Source of the DNA: an uncultured Burkholderiales bacterium
GTDB lineage: Bacteria > Pseudomonadota > Gammaproteobacteria > Burkholderiales > Burkholderiaceae_C
Assembly: GCA_937864005.1 (NCBI GenBank)
Contig: CALMIL010000054.1
Span: forward strand, 1-48,170
Length of the DNA stretch: 48,170 nucleotides
Direction: 5' to 3'
Part shown: piece by piece, positions 31,012 to 39,478 of the stretch
Numbering within the stretch: position 1 is the stretch's first letter
How the letters are laid out: each line of letters starts with the position of its first letter
Made by a program: the position numbers and the translations under genes
The notes under the pieces: model-generated
The model's database searches: none
The model's input: only the letters and a program-made list of their open reading frames with translations
What the model was told of the DNA's origin: nothing

Positions 31012-32298
31012 ATGAACTGCAAGCCGGCTCTCCCCTTCGTCCTATCGCTTGCGATCGGCTTGGCGCCGCCATCATGGGCACAAACGGCGACCTCCGTCGC
31101 GGCGGCGCCGCAAGGCACCGCAGCCGCGCAGCCGTTCTCGCAGGGCGAGCTCGAATCCATGCTCGCACCGATCGCGCTCTACCCGGACGCGCTGCTCTCG
31201 CAGATCATGATGGCCTCGACCTACCCGCTCGAGATCGTCGAGGCGGCGCGCTGGCGCAAGGCGAATGCATCGCTCAAGGACAAGGCGCTCGAGGATGCGC
31301 TGCAGAAACAGAGCTGGGACGAGAGCGTCAAGTCGCTCACCGCCTTTCCCGACGTGCTCGATCGCATGAACCAGGATCTGGCCTGGACCCAGAAGCTCGG
31401 CGACGCCTTCCTCGCCCAGCAGGATCAGGTGATGGACACCATCCAGTCGCTGCGCGCGAAGGCGCAGACGGCCGGGCATCTGCAGAGCAACGAGCAGCAG
31501 AAGGTCGAGGTCCAGCAGACCGACAACAAGCAGTACATCGTCATCGAGCCGGCCAATCCGCAGGTCGTCTATGTGCCCGTCTACCAGCCGGCCGTGGTCT
31601 ACGGCGCCTGGGGCTACCCGGCCTACCCGCCCTACTACCCGTCGTACTGGTATCCGCCCGGTGCGGCATTCGTCGGCGGCTTCTTCTGGGGCGTGGGCAT
31701 CGCCGCCGGCGCGGCGCTCTGGGGCGGCTGGGGCTGGCACAACCACGACGTGAATATCAACGTCAACCGCTACAACAGCTTCAACCGCACGAATATCAGC
31801 AACACCAACTGGAGCCACAACGTCAACCACCGCGGCGCGGTGCCGTATCGCGACGCCGGCTCGCGCGACAAATACCGGCAGAACGATCGCCAGGCGGCGC
31901 AGGCGCGCGAGCAGTTCCGCGGCCGCGACGATTCGCTCGGCGGCGCGGGATTGAACGACCGCAAGGGCCTGCAGGAGGTGCAGCGCGACCACGGCAATCG
32001 CGCCGCCGCGGGCGCCGCAACGCGCGACGTGGCGGCCGATCGGGGCCACGCGGGTGCGCGGGACATGGGCAGCACCCGCGGCGATGCGGGCGCCGCGTCG
32101 CGCAATATGTCCGAACTCGGCGGCGGCAACCGCACGGCCACGTCGCGCGGCGATCATGCGAGCGCCTTCTCGGGCGGCAACGGCGCGCAGGCGCGCCAGG
32201 CGTCCAGTCGCGGCCACTCGAGCATGGGGGCGGCGCCCCGGGGTGGCGGCGGGGCGCGGGCCGGCGGCAGCGGCGGCGGGCGCGGCGGGCGGCGCTGA
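31012..32298 (+). CDS. DUF3300 family exported protein with Gly/Arg-rich tail
   Basis: A 428-residue exported protein. After a signal peptide (to about residue 25, PPSWAQ) comes the DUF3300 domain: ELESMLAPIALYPDALLSQIMMASTYPLEIVEAARW through WDESVKSLTAFPDVL, then the VVYVPVYQPAVVYGAWGYPAYPPYYP segment and a glycine-rich hydrophobic stretch. From about residue 245 it is low complexity: Asn-rich (NINVNRYNSFNRTN), then Arg/Gly/Ala-rich, ending RGGGGARAGGSGGGRGGRR. The function is not known. A TAGAAT box at 30982-30987 may be its -10. It is followed 47 bases later by a DUF2950 gene, a pairing seen in many proteobacteria. Confidence 0.88.
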   Translation: MNCKPALPFVLSLAIGLAPPSWAQTATSVAAAPQGTAAAQPFSQGELESMLAPIALYPDALLSQIMMASTYPLEIVEAARWRKANASLKDKALEDALQKQSWDESVKSLTAFPDVLDRMNQDLAWTQKLGDAFLAQQDQVMDTIQSLRAKAQTAGHLQSNEQQKVEVQQTDNKQYIVIEPANPQVVYVPVYQPAVVYGAWGYPAYPPYYPSYWYPPGAAFVGGFFWGVGIAAGAALWGGWGWHNHDVNINVNRYNSFNRTNISNTNWSHNVNHRGAVPYRDAGSRDKYRQNDRQAAQAREQFRGRDDSLGGAGLNDRKGLQEVQRDHGNRAAAGAATRDVAADRGHAGARDMGSTRGDAGAASRNMSELGGGNRTATSRGDHASAFSGGNGAQARQASSRGHSSMGAAPRGGGGARAGGSGGGRGGRR

Positions 32299-32345
32299 GC
32301 CTGCCTGGCGGCACGTCCGATTCCGATTTCGCACTGGAAACCACG

Positions 32346-33326
32346 ATGAAACCTGAAGCTCACCAGAGGCCGGGTCTGCGCCCGATCGCCTTCGCGTTGC
32401 TGGCCGCCTTCGCGTTGTCGGTTTCCGCCGCGCAGACGTTCGCCGCCGAGACGGATGCGGCCGCGGCGACGACCGCCGCGAAGCGATCGAATCCGCAGCG
32501 CATCTATTTCGCGACGCCGCAGGAGGGCTTCGACGCGCTGGTCGCCGCCCTGCGCAAGAACGACGACAAGGAGGTCGGCCGCCTGCTCGGGCCCGGACAC
32601 GCCGCAATCGTCGATTCGGGCGATGCCGCCGCGGACCGCGACGCCGCGGCGCAGTTCGTCGCCGCATACGATGCCAGGCACATCGTCCAGATGGACGGCG
32701 AGGCCAAGGCCCGCATCGCGACCGGCGAGACCGAGTGGCCGATGCCGGTGCCGATGGTCAAGTCCGACGCCGGCTGGAGTTTCGACGCGAAGGCGGGCGA
32801 GCAGGAACTGCTGGCACGCCGCATCGGCCGCAACGAGCTCGATACGATCGAATCCTGCCGCGCCTTCATCGACATGCAGGACGAATATGCCGAGGTCGAC
32901 CGCAACGGCGACGGACTGCTCGAGTATGCCGACCGCATCGTCTCGTCGCCGGGCAAGCATGACGGGCTCTACTGGCCGGCCAGGGAAGGCGAACCGCAAA
33001 GCCCCGCCGGGCCGCTGCTTGCCGACGCCGCACAGGGCTATCGCAAGGGGGTCGCGACGCCGTATCACGGCTACTACTACCGCATCCTCACGGCGCAAGG
33101 CAAGCATGCGCCGGACGGCGCGATGAGCTACTACGCCAACGGCAAGCTGATCGGCGGCGTCGCGCTGATCGCCTATCCGGCCAAATACCGCAATTCGGGC
33201 GTCAAGACCTTCATCTGCAGCATGAGCCAGCTCGTCTACGAGAAGGACCTCGGCCCCGACACCGCAGCCAAGGCCAGGAACATCAAGGCCTATGACCCGG
33301 ACGAGACATGGACGAAGGTCGATTGA
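32346..33326 (+). CDS. DUF2950 family exported protein
   Basis: A 326-residue protein with signal peptide ending about residue 34 (SAAQTFAAE). The DUF2950 body is clear: YFATPQEGFDALVAALRKNDDKEVGRLLGPG near its start, the middle NELDTIESCRAFIDMQDEYAEVDRNGDG, which looks like a calcium-binding DxNxDG loop, and the C-terminal GAMSYYANGKLIGGVALIAYPAKYRNSGVKTFICSMSQLVYEKDLG. The function is unknown; it probably acts in the periplasm with the DUF3300 protein encoded just upstream. One base separates its stop from the next gene. Confidence 0.88.
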   Translation: MKPEAHQRPGLRPIAFALLAAFALSVSAAQTFAAETDAAAATTAAKRSNPQRIYFATPQEGFDALVAALRKNDDKEVGRLLGPGHAAIVDSGDAAADRDAAAQFVAAYDARHIVQMDGEAKARIATGETEWPMPVPMVKSDAGWSFDAKAGEQELLARRIGRNELDTIESCRAFIDMQDEYAEVDRNGDGLLEYADRIVSSPGKHDGLYWPAREGEPQSPAGPLLADAAQGYRKGVATPYHGYYYRILTAQGKHAPDGAMSYYANGKLIGGVALIAYPAKYRNSGVKTFICSMSQLVYEKDLGPDTAAKARNIKAYDPDETWTKVD

Positions 33327-33327
33327 G

Positions 33328-34227
33328 ATGATGCCTCGCAATTCACTCCTGCAAGACGCGAAGCGCCGGGTGGCGCTTCGCGCGGGGCTCGGGCTTGCAG
33401 CCGCGCTCGTCGTCGCCGGCTGCGAGACGACGCCCGGCGTCGCGCCGCCGGCCGGGATGGCGATCTCGAAGACGCCGCTCATCGGCAAATTCGTCTGGCG
33501 CGACCTGATGACGGACGACCCGGCGCTCGTGAAGCCGTTCTACGCCGCGCTGTTCGGCTGGGAGTATGTCGAACGCACCGCGCAGGGCCGGCCCTACACC
33601 CTCGTCAAATCGGGCGGGCACTATATCGGCGGCATCGCCAGGGCCGAGCGCCGGATTCCCGATCAACCCAACGCGCAGTGGCTGAGCTTCCTGTCGGTGG
33701 CCGATGTCGACCACGCCGCGCAGCAGACGCGCTCGGCCGGCGGCAGTGTCGTGCTGGCGCCGTTCGATTTGCCCAAGGTGGGCCGGGCCGCCGTCGTCCT
33801 CGACCCGCAGGGGGCGCCGCTCGGCCTCGTCCGCGCCGCGTTCGGCGATCCGGCCGACGCGCCGCAGCCGACGCTGAACCACTTCCTGTGGACCGAAGAA
33901 CTGGTGCCCGATCCGCGCGCCGCGGCGGGGTTCTATTCCGCGCTCGCCGGCTTCGAAGTCGTCACCCAACTCGACGGCGAGCGCCCCTTCCTGCTGCTGC
34001 GCAAGGGCCGCGATCGGGCCGCGATCATGCGCACGCCGATCGAAGGCATGCGTCCGCAGTGGCTGGTCTCGGTGAGGGTCGCCGACCCGGCAGCGAGCGC
34101 GCAGCGCGCCAGGCAACTCGGCGGCACGGTGCTCGTCGCTCCGCATCCGAAGGTCCGCAACGGGTCGATCGCCTTGATCAAGGATCCGGCCGGCGCGCTG
34201 ATCGCGCTGCAGAAGTGGACGTCCTGA
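33328..34227 (+). CDS. Lipoprotein with two VOC (glyoxalase-like) domains
   Basis: A 299-residue protein. The N-terminus is a lipoprotein signal (LGLAAALVVAGC, Cys32 lipidated). Two glyoxalase/bleomycin-resistance (VOC) modules follow, about 47-165 (GKFVWRDLMTDDPALVKPFYAALFGWEYVE, ending VVLDPQGAPLGLV) and about 175-295 (NHFLWTEELVPDPRAAAGFYSALAGFEV, ending ALIKDPAGALIALQ). In VOC enzymes metal ligands lie at the first and last strands; here they are not obviously complete, so binding rather than catalysis is possible. VOC proteins are usually cytoplasmic, so an envelope-anchored pair is uncommon. It is nearly joined to the DUF2950 gene, so DUF3300-DUF2950-VOC likely form an operon. Confidence 0.82.
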   Translation: MMPRNSLLQDAKRRVALRAGLGLAAALVVAGCETTPGVAPPAGMAISKTPLIGKFVWRDLMTDDPALVKPFYAALFGWEYVERTAQGRPYTLVKSGGHYIGGIARAERRIPDQPNAQWLSFLSVADVDHAAQQTRSAGGSVVLAPFDLPKVGRAAVVLDPQGAPLGLVRAAFGDPADAPQPTLNHFLWTEELVPDPRAAAGFYSALAGFEVVTQLDGERPFLLLRKGRDRAAIMRTPIEGMRPQWLVSVRVADPAASAQRARQLGGTVLVAPHPKVRNGSIALIKDPAGALIALQKWTS

Positions 34228-34245
34228 ATCGGCGAGGAGGCGAAT

Positions 34246-34443
34246 TTGAAAACCACCCTCATGCGAATCCTCGCCCTTGCCGCGCTGGCGATCTTCGTCG
34301 GCGCCGCTGCAAGCGGCTGCGATGAAGACAGCGTCGAAGTTACCGGCATCGGCGCCTCGGTCGGTCTGCCAGGCAATACGATGACAGGGTCCGACGAGAT
34401 CGGCGTCGGCAACGTGGAGTGGGTCGGCAACCCGCGCTGGTGA
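34246..34443 (+). CDS. Small lipoprotein (65 residues), TTG start
   Basis: A 65-residue protein with a lipoprotein-type signal: MKTTLMRILALAALAIFVGAAASGC, Cys25. The 40-residue mature part is Gly/Val-rich (VTGIGASVGLPGNTMTGSDEIGVGNVEW) and I recognise no family. The TTG at 34246 is favoured because AGGAGG ends five bases before it; the ATG at 34261 would start the same signal peptide five residues later. It follows the VOC lipoprotein after 18 bases and is likely the last gene of that operon. It ends ten bases from the convergent patatin-like gene. Confidence 0.6.
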   Translation: MKTTLMRILALAALAIFVGAAASGCDEDSVEVTGIGASVGLPGNTMTGSDEIGVGNVEWVGNPRW

Positions 34444-34453
34444 CGGCGGTGTC

Positions 34454-36637
34454 TCAGGGCACGCCAACCAGCAGGTAGGCGTTCGCGTAGCCGCTGCTCG
34501 GCGAGTAGGCGTAGCCGACGAAGACCGGGCCGATCGGCGTCTCGCCGCCGAAGTAGATGCCGACCGAGTTTTGCCAGCCGGTGCGCTGCGTCTCGGTATA
34601 GAGCCGGCCGAATTTGCCGATTTCGAGCGCCAGACCGAGCCGCATGTCCCCGCGCATGCCCAAGGGCATTTCGCCCAGGATGCGCTCGATGCGCAAGCCC
34701 GCGTAGGTCGCGTTGTCGCCTAGCAGTTGCTTGCGCGCGAAGGCGCTCAGGTTCAGGAATCCGCCGAGGTCGGCAACGTCATAGATCGGCAGCTCCCCGG
34801 TCGGCGAACCCTGGTAGCTCGCTCGCGCCTGCACCACCCAGTCGGCGCCGATCTGCGTCGCGCCGCGCAACTCGGCGACCAGCTTGCTGTAGCCTTTGCC
34901 GTCCGCGACGAAATAGCTGCCCTGCGCCGCCCAGCCGTTGCGCGGCTGGTAGATCCTGTCGTTGCGATCGAGGTCGATGGCGGCGAAGACGCCGCCGAAA
35001 TTGATCGAGTATTCCGGCAGGACCGGAGAGCCGATCGAGAGGTCGCCGCGCTTGTAGGTCTGGCGATAGCCGATGCGGGCCTGTCCGAGGGTGCCGATGC
35101 GCGCGCCGAGCGAGACGGCGGCATTCGACTCGATGATCGAGTACTCGGCGACCTTGTTGTCGTTCTGGAACAGCCAGAGAAAATCGCGCCTGACACTGAC
35201 GGCCGTCTCGAGGAAGTACGCCTGCCCGGCGTCGAGCGGTTGATAGAAGTCGAGGCCGGCACCCATGCTGTTGCCGATCTGCGCCGTTGCCAGAAGCTCG
35301 GCGCCGAGCGGGTTGACCCAGGTCTTGTGATAGGCGGCGCGCAGCGCATAGGTCGAGCCGGTGCTGCGGTCCGTGAGCAGCGCGATCCCGAAGCGCAGAT
35401 AGTCCGGCCCCCAGGCCTTCTCGATCGGCGTCACGCGCAGGATATTGCGATCGCGCTCGCGCAGCAGCGAATAGTCGACGCTCTCGAAGAAGCCTTCGCC
35501 GTAGACGCGCAGCAGGTCGGCGTTCAGGGCCGCGGTGTCGAGCGGCTGGCCGGGCTCTTGCGTGATTAGGCGGCTCACGTCGGCCGGATTGACGTGCTCG
35601 AGCCCGACGATCTCGATCGCATCGACGCGCACCGGTGGCGGCACCGGCGCGTCGATGCGCGCCTGCCAGCTTGCATACTGTGCTTCGCCGACGGCGAGCT
35701 TTTCGAGCCGGTCGGCCACCTTCAGTGCGGCCTCCCGTCCGCGCTGCGTCGTCGTCGCGCTCTTCTTGAAGTCGCCCGCCGAAATGCCGGTCAGGTCGGG
35801 CTGGATATAGATGTCGGCCGGCGTCAGCAGCGCGAGCGACTGCTTCACGTTCTGCTCGGTCAGGATATTGACCATCTGCGCCGAGACGCTCACCAGCGAC
35901 TTGATCTGATCGGCCTTCAGCAGCGGCGAGCCGACGTTGACGGCGATCACGATATCGGGCTTGCAGAGCTGGCGCACGATGTCGATCGGCACGTTGTCGA
36001 CCAGACCGCCATCGACGAGTTTGGTGCCGTCGCGCTCGACCGGCGCCATCAGCCCCGGAACCGACATGCTCGCGCGCATCGCCTGCGACAGGCTGCCCTC
36101 GCGCATCACGACCCGGTCGCCGGTCAGGATGTCGGTGGCGATCAGCGCGATCGGGATCGGCAGATTCTGGATCTGCCGTTCGCCACGGTCGTCGCGCACC
36201 AGTTCGTTGAAGAAGGCCTTGATCTTCTGCCCCGAGACGACGCCGGGCGCATATTCCAGGCCCTTGTCGGTCACGCCGAGTTCGCTTCCTGGCACGTAGA
36301 CCTGCGACAGGCGCTTGTTGCGGTAGCTCATGTCGTAGAAGTCGGGGTTGTCCTGGAACATGGCGTCCCAGTTCGCCTGCGCGAGCGCCTGGCCCATCGC
36401 GGCGGGCGACTGCCCCGCCGCGAAGACGCCGGTGACGAGCGCGCCCATGCTGGTGCCGGCAATGCAATCGACCGGCACACGCAACTCCTGCAGGACTTCC
36501 AGGACTCCGATGTGGGCCGCGCCGCGCGCCCCGCCGCCGCCGAGCACGAGGCCGACACGCGGTCTGCCCGCATGCTCCTGCGGCGGCTGTTGCACGGATG
36601 TCGGTGGCAAGGCCTGCGCCAGGGCAGGCACTGTCAT
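34454..36637 (-). CDS. Patatin-like phospholipase with POTRA and beta-barrel (type Vd/PlpD-like)
   Basis: The 727-residue product has the PlpD layout. Residues about 26-320 are patatin: oxyanion loop GGGGARG (33-39), nucleophile Ser63 in GTSMG and catalytic Asp208 in DGGLVDN. A POTRA domain (IEIVGLEHVNPADVSRLI) follows, and then a 16-strand-type barrel of bacterial surface antigen family to the C-terminus. Such proteins pass their lipase through their own barrel. The start is uncertain: the ATG at 36637 leaves a short signal (MTVPALAQA). The open frame upstream encodes a better signal-like stretch (RRLCAGFLSTC) and an AGGAGG, but no ATG, GTG or TTG lies between. The longer frame enters rpoS. 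It comes 94 bases after rpoS. Confidence 0.85.
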   Translation of the reverse strand: MTVPALAQALPPTSVQQPPQEHAGRPRVGLVLGGGGARGAAHIGVLEVLQELRVPVDCIAGTSMGALVTGVFAAGQSPAAMGQALAQANWDAMFQDNPDFYDMSYRNKRLSQVYVPGSELGVTDKGLEYAPGVVSGQKIKAFFNELVRDDRGERQIQNLPIPIALIATDILTGDRVVMREGSLSQAMRASMSVPGLMAPVERDGTKLVDGGLVDNVPIDIVRQLCKPDIVIAVNVGSPLLKADQIKSLVSVSAQMVNILTEQNVKQSLALLTPADIYIQPDLTGISAGDFKKSATTTQRGREAALKVADRLEKLAVGEAQYASWQARIDAPVPPPVRVDAIEIVGLEHVNPADVSRLITQEPGQPLDTAALNADLLRVYGEGFFESVDYSLLRERDRNILRVTPIEKAWGPDYLRFGIALLTDRSTGSTYALRAAYHKTWVNPLGAELLATAQIGNSMGAGLDFYQPLDAGQAYFLETAVSVRRDFLWLFQNDNKVAEYSIIESNAAVSLGARIGTLGQARIGYRQTYKRGDLSIGSPVLPEYSINFGGVFAAIDLDRNDRIYQPRNGWAAQGSYFVADGKGYSKLVAELRGATQIGADWVVQARASYQGSPTGELPIYDVADLGGFLNLSAFARKQLLGDNATYAGLRIERILGEMPLGMRGDMRLGLALEIGKFGRLYTETQRTGWQNSVGIYFGGETPIGPVFVGYAYSPSSGYANAYLLVGVP

Positions 36638-36731
36638 GCACGTCGAAAGAAAGCCGGCGCAGAGCCGGCGAAACCCCGCTTGGCGCTTCGCGCCGATCGG
36701 CTGGCGCGCGGCGCCTTGCCTCCTCGGCGGC

Positions 36732-37739
36732 CTAGAAGATCGCGGGTTTGTCAACGCCGTTCCTCGCCATCGAACGGCGCAGCTTGCCGAGCGCCTCCTG
36801 CTGTATCTGGCGCACGCGCTCGCGCGTGAGCTTGAGCCGGCCGGCGAGCACCTCGAGCGTCTCGGCCTCGCGCGACCCGAGCCCATAGCGGCCGGCGAGC
36901 ACTTCGCGCTCGCGGGGGTTGAGCAGCTCGAGACCGTGCGACAGCAGCGCCTCGACCTCGTGTCCGAGGGCACGGCTCATCGGGTCGGCCGACTCTTCGT
37001 CGGCGACCGCATCGAGCAGCGTCTCGGCATCCGGCTCGGCCGACGCGCGGTCCAGCGGTGCATCCAGCGAGGCCGGCGTCTCGGCGAATTTCAGCAAGGC
37101 GGCCACTTCGGCGAGCGGCCGGCCGAGCGCGGCGGCAAGTTCTTCGGTCCGTATGCCGCTCGTTCGGGCCTGGCCAAAGTGCGCGGCCTGCGCCTCGAGC
37201 GCGCGCCGGGCTCGCAGCACCTGGTTCAGATCGCGCAGCACGTGCACCGGCAGGCGCACCAGGCGCGCCTGATGCATCAGCGCGCGCTCGATGCTCTGGC
37301 GGATCCACCAGGATGCATAGGTCGAGAAGCGAAAGCCACGGTCGGGTTCGAATTTGTCAATTGCGTGCATCAAGCCGAGGTTGCCGTCCTCGATCAAGTC
37401 GATCAGCGGCAATCCGCGGCCCATATAGTTCTTGGCGATGCTGACGACCAGCCGCAGGTTGTGCTCGATCATCGCCTGGCGGGCGGCGAAATCGCCGCCG
37501 CGGGCACGCGTCGCGGTCTCGAACTCCTCCTGCGGCGTCAGCAGCGCCAGCTTGCCGATCTCGCGCAGGTAGCTCTGCAGGGCATCGCCGGGCTCGGCCG
37601 CTTCGGCGCCGGCGTCGCCCGCGCCTTCGCGTGCCGGCAAGGTGTCGATCCCGGGCTGACCGAAGTCCGGCGCTGGCGCGCCGTCGGCCTCGCGCTCGTG
37701 ATGGACCCCGGCATTCGGCGGCGAAGTCCGGCGAGCCAT
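36732..37739 (-). CDS. rpoS: RNA polymerase sigma factor RpoS
   Basis: The general-stress/stationary-phase sigma factor. The 335-residue protein shows region 1.2 (DALQSYLREIGKLALLTPQEE), region 2 with NLRLVVSIAKNYMGRGLPLIDLIEDGNLGLMHAIDKFEPDRGFRFSTYASWWIRQSIERAL, region 3 and region 4 with the helix-turn-helix TLEVLAGRLKLTRERVRQIQQEALGKLR. RpoS rather than RpoD is supported by the short N-terminus and by its place after nlpD. It begins 24 bases after nlpD; in enterics its main promoter lies inside nlpD, and the same may be true here. Confidence 0.95.
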   Translation of the reverse strand: MARRTSPPNAGVHHEREADGAPAPDFGQPGIDTLPAREGAGDAGAEAAEPGDALQSYLREIGKLALLTPQEEFETATRARGGDFAARQAMIEHNLRLVVSIAKNYMGRGLPLIDLIEDGNLGLMHAIDKFEPDRGFRFSTYASWWIRQSIERALMHQARLVRLPVHVLRDLNQVLRARRALEAQAAHFGQARTSGIRTEELAAALGRPLAEVAALLKFAETPASLDAPLDRASAEPDAETLLDAVADEESADPMSRALGHEVEALLSHGLELLNPREREVLAGRYGLGSREAETLEVLAGRLKLTRERVRQIQQEALGKLRRSMARNGVDKPAIF

Positions 37740-37763
37740 CGCGAAAGTGCCCTGATCCGCGCT

Positions 37764-38648
37764 TCAGCGCGGCGGCAGGTATTTCATCGGGTCGACGGGC
37801 TTGCCCTGGCGCCGGATCTCGAAGTGCAGTTGCACCGAATCGGCGTCAGTCGAACCCATATCGGCGATGCGCTGGCCGCGCCGCACGACTTGATCCTCCT
37901 TCACGAGCAGGGTCTGGTTGTGCGCGTAGGCGCTCAGGAACGTGTCGTTGTGCTTCACGATCAGCAGGTTGCCATAGCCGCGCAGGCCCGAACCGGCGTA
38001 GACGACGCGCCCGTCGGCTGCGGCGTACACCGGGTCGCCGGCCTTGCCGCCGATGACGATTCCCTTGCTGCGCGCCTCGTCGAACGGCACGATCACCGGG
38101 CCGGCCGCGGGCCAGGTCCAGACCATGTCGTCGGCTGCGGCGGGGCTCGGTGTTGCCTGCGGCGCGACCGGGGTTGCGACCGGTGCCGCCGAAGCGGCGC
38201 TTGCGGGGGCGGAGGCCGCCTTGCTCTCGGTGCGTGGGGCCGTGCCCGGCCGCGCGGTGGAGGCTTGTGCTTCGGCCACGGGCGGCACGACGCGCAGCAC
38301 CTGGCCGACCTCGATCACATTCGCATTCTCGAGGTTGTTCCACTTCACCAGATCGCGCCAGTTCTGGCCATGGTCCATCGCAATGCGGACCAGCCTGTCA
38401 CCGGCCTTGACGGTGTAGTAGCCGGGCTTGCCGGCATTCTCGGCGCCCGGCAGCGCGGGCGCTTCGGCCTGCGACGCGGCCGCTTCCGGCGCGGACGCGG
38501 CGGCGGCGCTCGGGCTGCGGTCCTCGACCGGCGCGCGTGTCTTCTTGCCCGCGCAGCCGGTGAGCGCGATCGAGATCAACACGAGCGCGACGACGCGCCA
38601 GATTGCGCGCGGTTGCGATCCCATGCCTCTTGCCTTGCTGCCAAACAT
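37764..38648 (-). CDS. nlpD: NlpD-like lipoprotein (LysM plus degenerate LytM/M23 domain)
   Basis: Activates periplasmic amidases that split septal peptidoglycan. The 294-residue protein has a lipoprotein signal ending IALTGC (Cys32), an Ala/Pro-rich linker, a LysM domain (YYTVKAGDRLVRIAMDHGQNWRDLVKWNNLENANVIEVGQVLRV), a second linker and a C-terminal M23 domain. The zinc ligands are not kept: the HxxxD site reads GIVIGG and the HxH motif is QLHFE, so it should be an activator, not a hydrolase, as known for NlpD/EnvC. I use the ATG at 38648, which overlaps the pcm stop (ATGA); an ATG at 38624 is possible. Third gene of surE-pcm-nlpD-rpoS. Confidence 0.93.
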   Translation of the reverse strand: MFGSKARGMGSQPRAIWRVVALVLISIALTGCAGKKTRAPVEDRSPSAAAASAPEAAASQAEAPALPGAENAGKPGYYTVKAGDRLVRIAMDHGQNWRDLVKWNNLENANVIEVGQVLRVVPPVAEAQASTARPGTAPRTESKAASAPASAASAAPVATPVAPQATPSPAAADDMVWTWPAAGPVIVPFDEARSKGIVIGGKAGDPVYAAADGRVVYAGSGLRGYGNLLIVKHNDTFLSAYAHNQTLLVKEDQVVRRGQRIADMGSTDADSVQLHFEIRRQGKPVDPMKYLPPR

Positions 38649-39478
38649 CAATCGATTCCCATCTTCAACGGAACGAAGTGCACCGCATCGTGCACGCTGC
38701 GATGCAGGCCCTGCTCGCCGCGGTCGACGACGACAAGCTGCTGGCGCCCGCCCTCGATCTGCACCGGCGCGACGAGCCGGCCGCCGACGGCGAGCTGGTC
38801 GAGCCACGCCTGCGGCATGGCGTCGCCGCCGGCGGCGGCGATGATGCTCCGATACGGCGCCCCCGGCGCGTGACCGATGCGGCCGTCACCATACACCAGC
38901 CGCACCCGCATCTCGCGCAGCGCGAGCAGATGGGCGCGGGCCTTGTCGTGCAGCGCACGCACGCGCTCGATCGAGATCACATCGCGCGCAAGCTGCGCGA
39001 GCACCGCCGCCTGATAGCCGCAACCGGTGCCGACCTCGAGGACGCGCCCGAGCGAGCCTCCCTGGCGCGCCGCCGCGCCCTGCATCAGCAGCTCGAGCAT
39101 GCGCGCGACGACGGAGGGCTTGGAGATCGTCTGACCATGGCCGATCGGCAGGCTCGTATCCTCGTAAGCCTGATTGACGAGCGCGGTATCGACGAAGCGG
39201 TCGCGCGGCACGGCGAGCATTGCGGCGATCACGCCGGCGTCGCGCAGGCCCGTGGCCTGCAGCCGCTGCACCATGCGGCGCCGGACCTCGACCGAATCAA
39301 GCCCGAGCCCGGAGGGCACGACGCGCCGTGCGGCGTCCGCCGCGGCCTGCTGCATCAGGCCCTGCGGGCGAAGCACGCCGCCTGCAGCCGTGCGGGATGC
39401 GGCCGGCTTCGCGCCGGCACCGGCGATCCGCTCGAGCGGGAGCGGAAACCTGGGCGCCGGGCGCTGCGTGTTCGTCAT
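38648..39478 (-). CDS. pcm: Protein-L-isoaspartate O-methyltransferase
   Basis: Methylates abnormal L-isoaspartyl residues so they can revert to aspartate, a repair used in ageing or stationary-phase cells. The 276 residues include the family motifs [36 protein letters not shown], the SAM loop [16 protein letters not shown], and a late [12 protein letters not shown]. It carries about 60 extra N-terminal residues (Arg/Ala/Pro-rich, no clear signal) compared with the 208-residue E. coli enzyme. The first ATG overlaps the surE stop as ATGA, so the extension is probably real. It lies between surE and nlpD. Confidence 0.95.
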   Translation of the reverse strand: MTNTQRPAPRFPLPLERIAGAGAKPAASRTAAGGVLRPQGLMQQAAADAARRVVPSGLGLDSVEVRRRMVQRLQATGLRDAGVIAAMLAVPRDRFVDTALVNQAYEDTSLPIGHGQTISKPSVVARMLELLMQGAAARQGGSLGRVLEVGTGCGYQAAVLAQLARDVISIERVRALHDKARAHLLALREMRVRLVYGDGRIGHAPGAPYRSIIAAAGGDAMPQAWLDQLAVGGRLVAPVQIEGGRQQLVVVDRGEQGLHRSVHDAVHFVPLKMGID

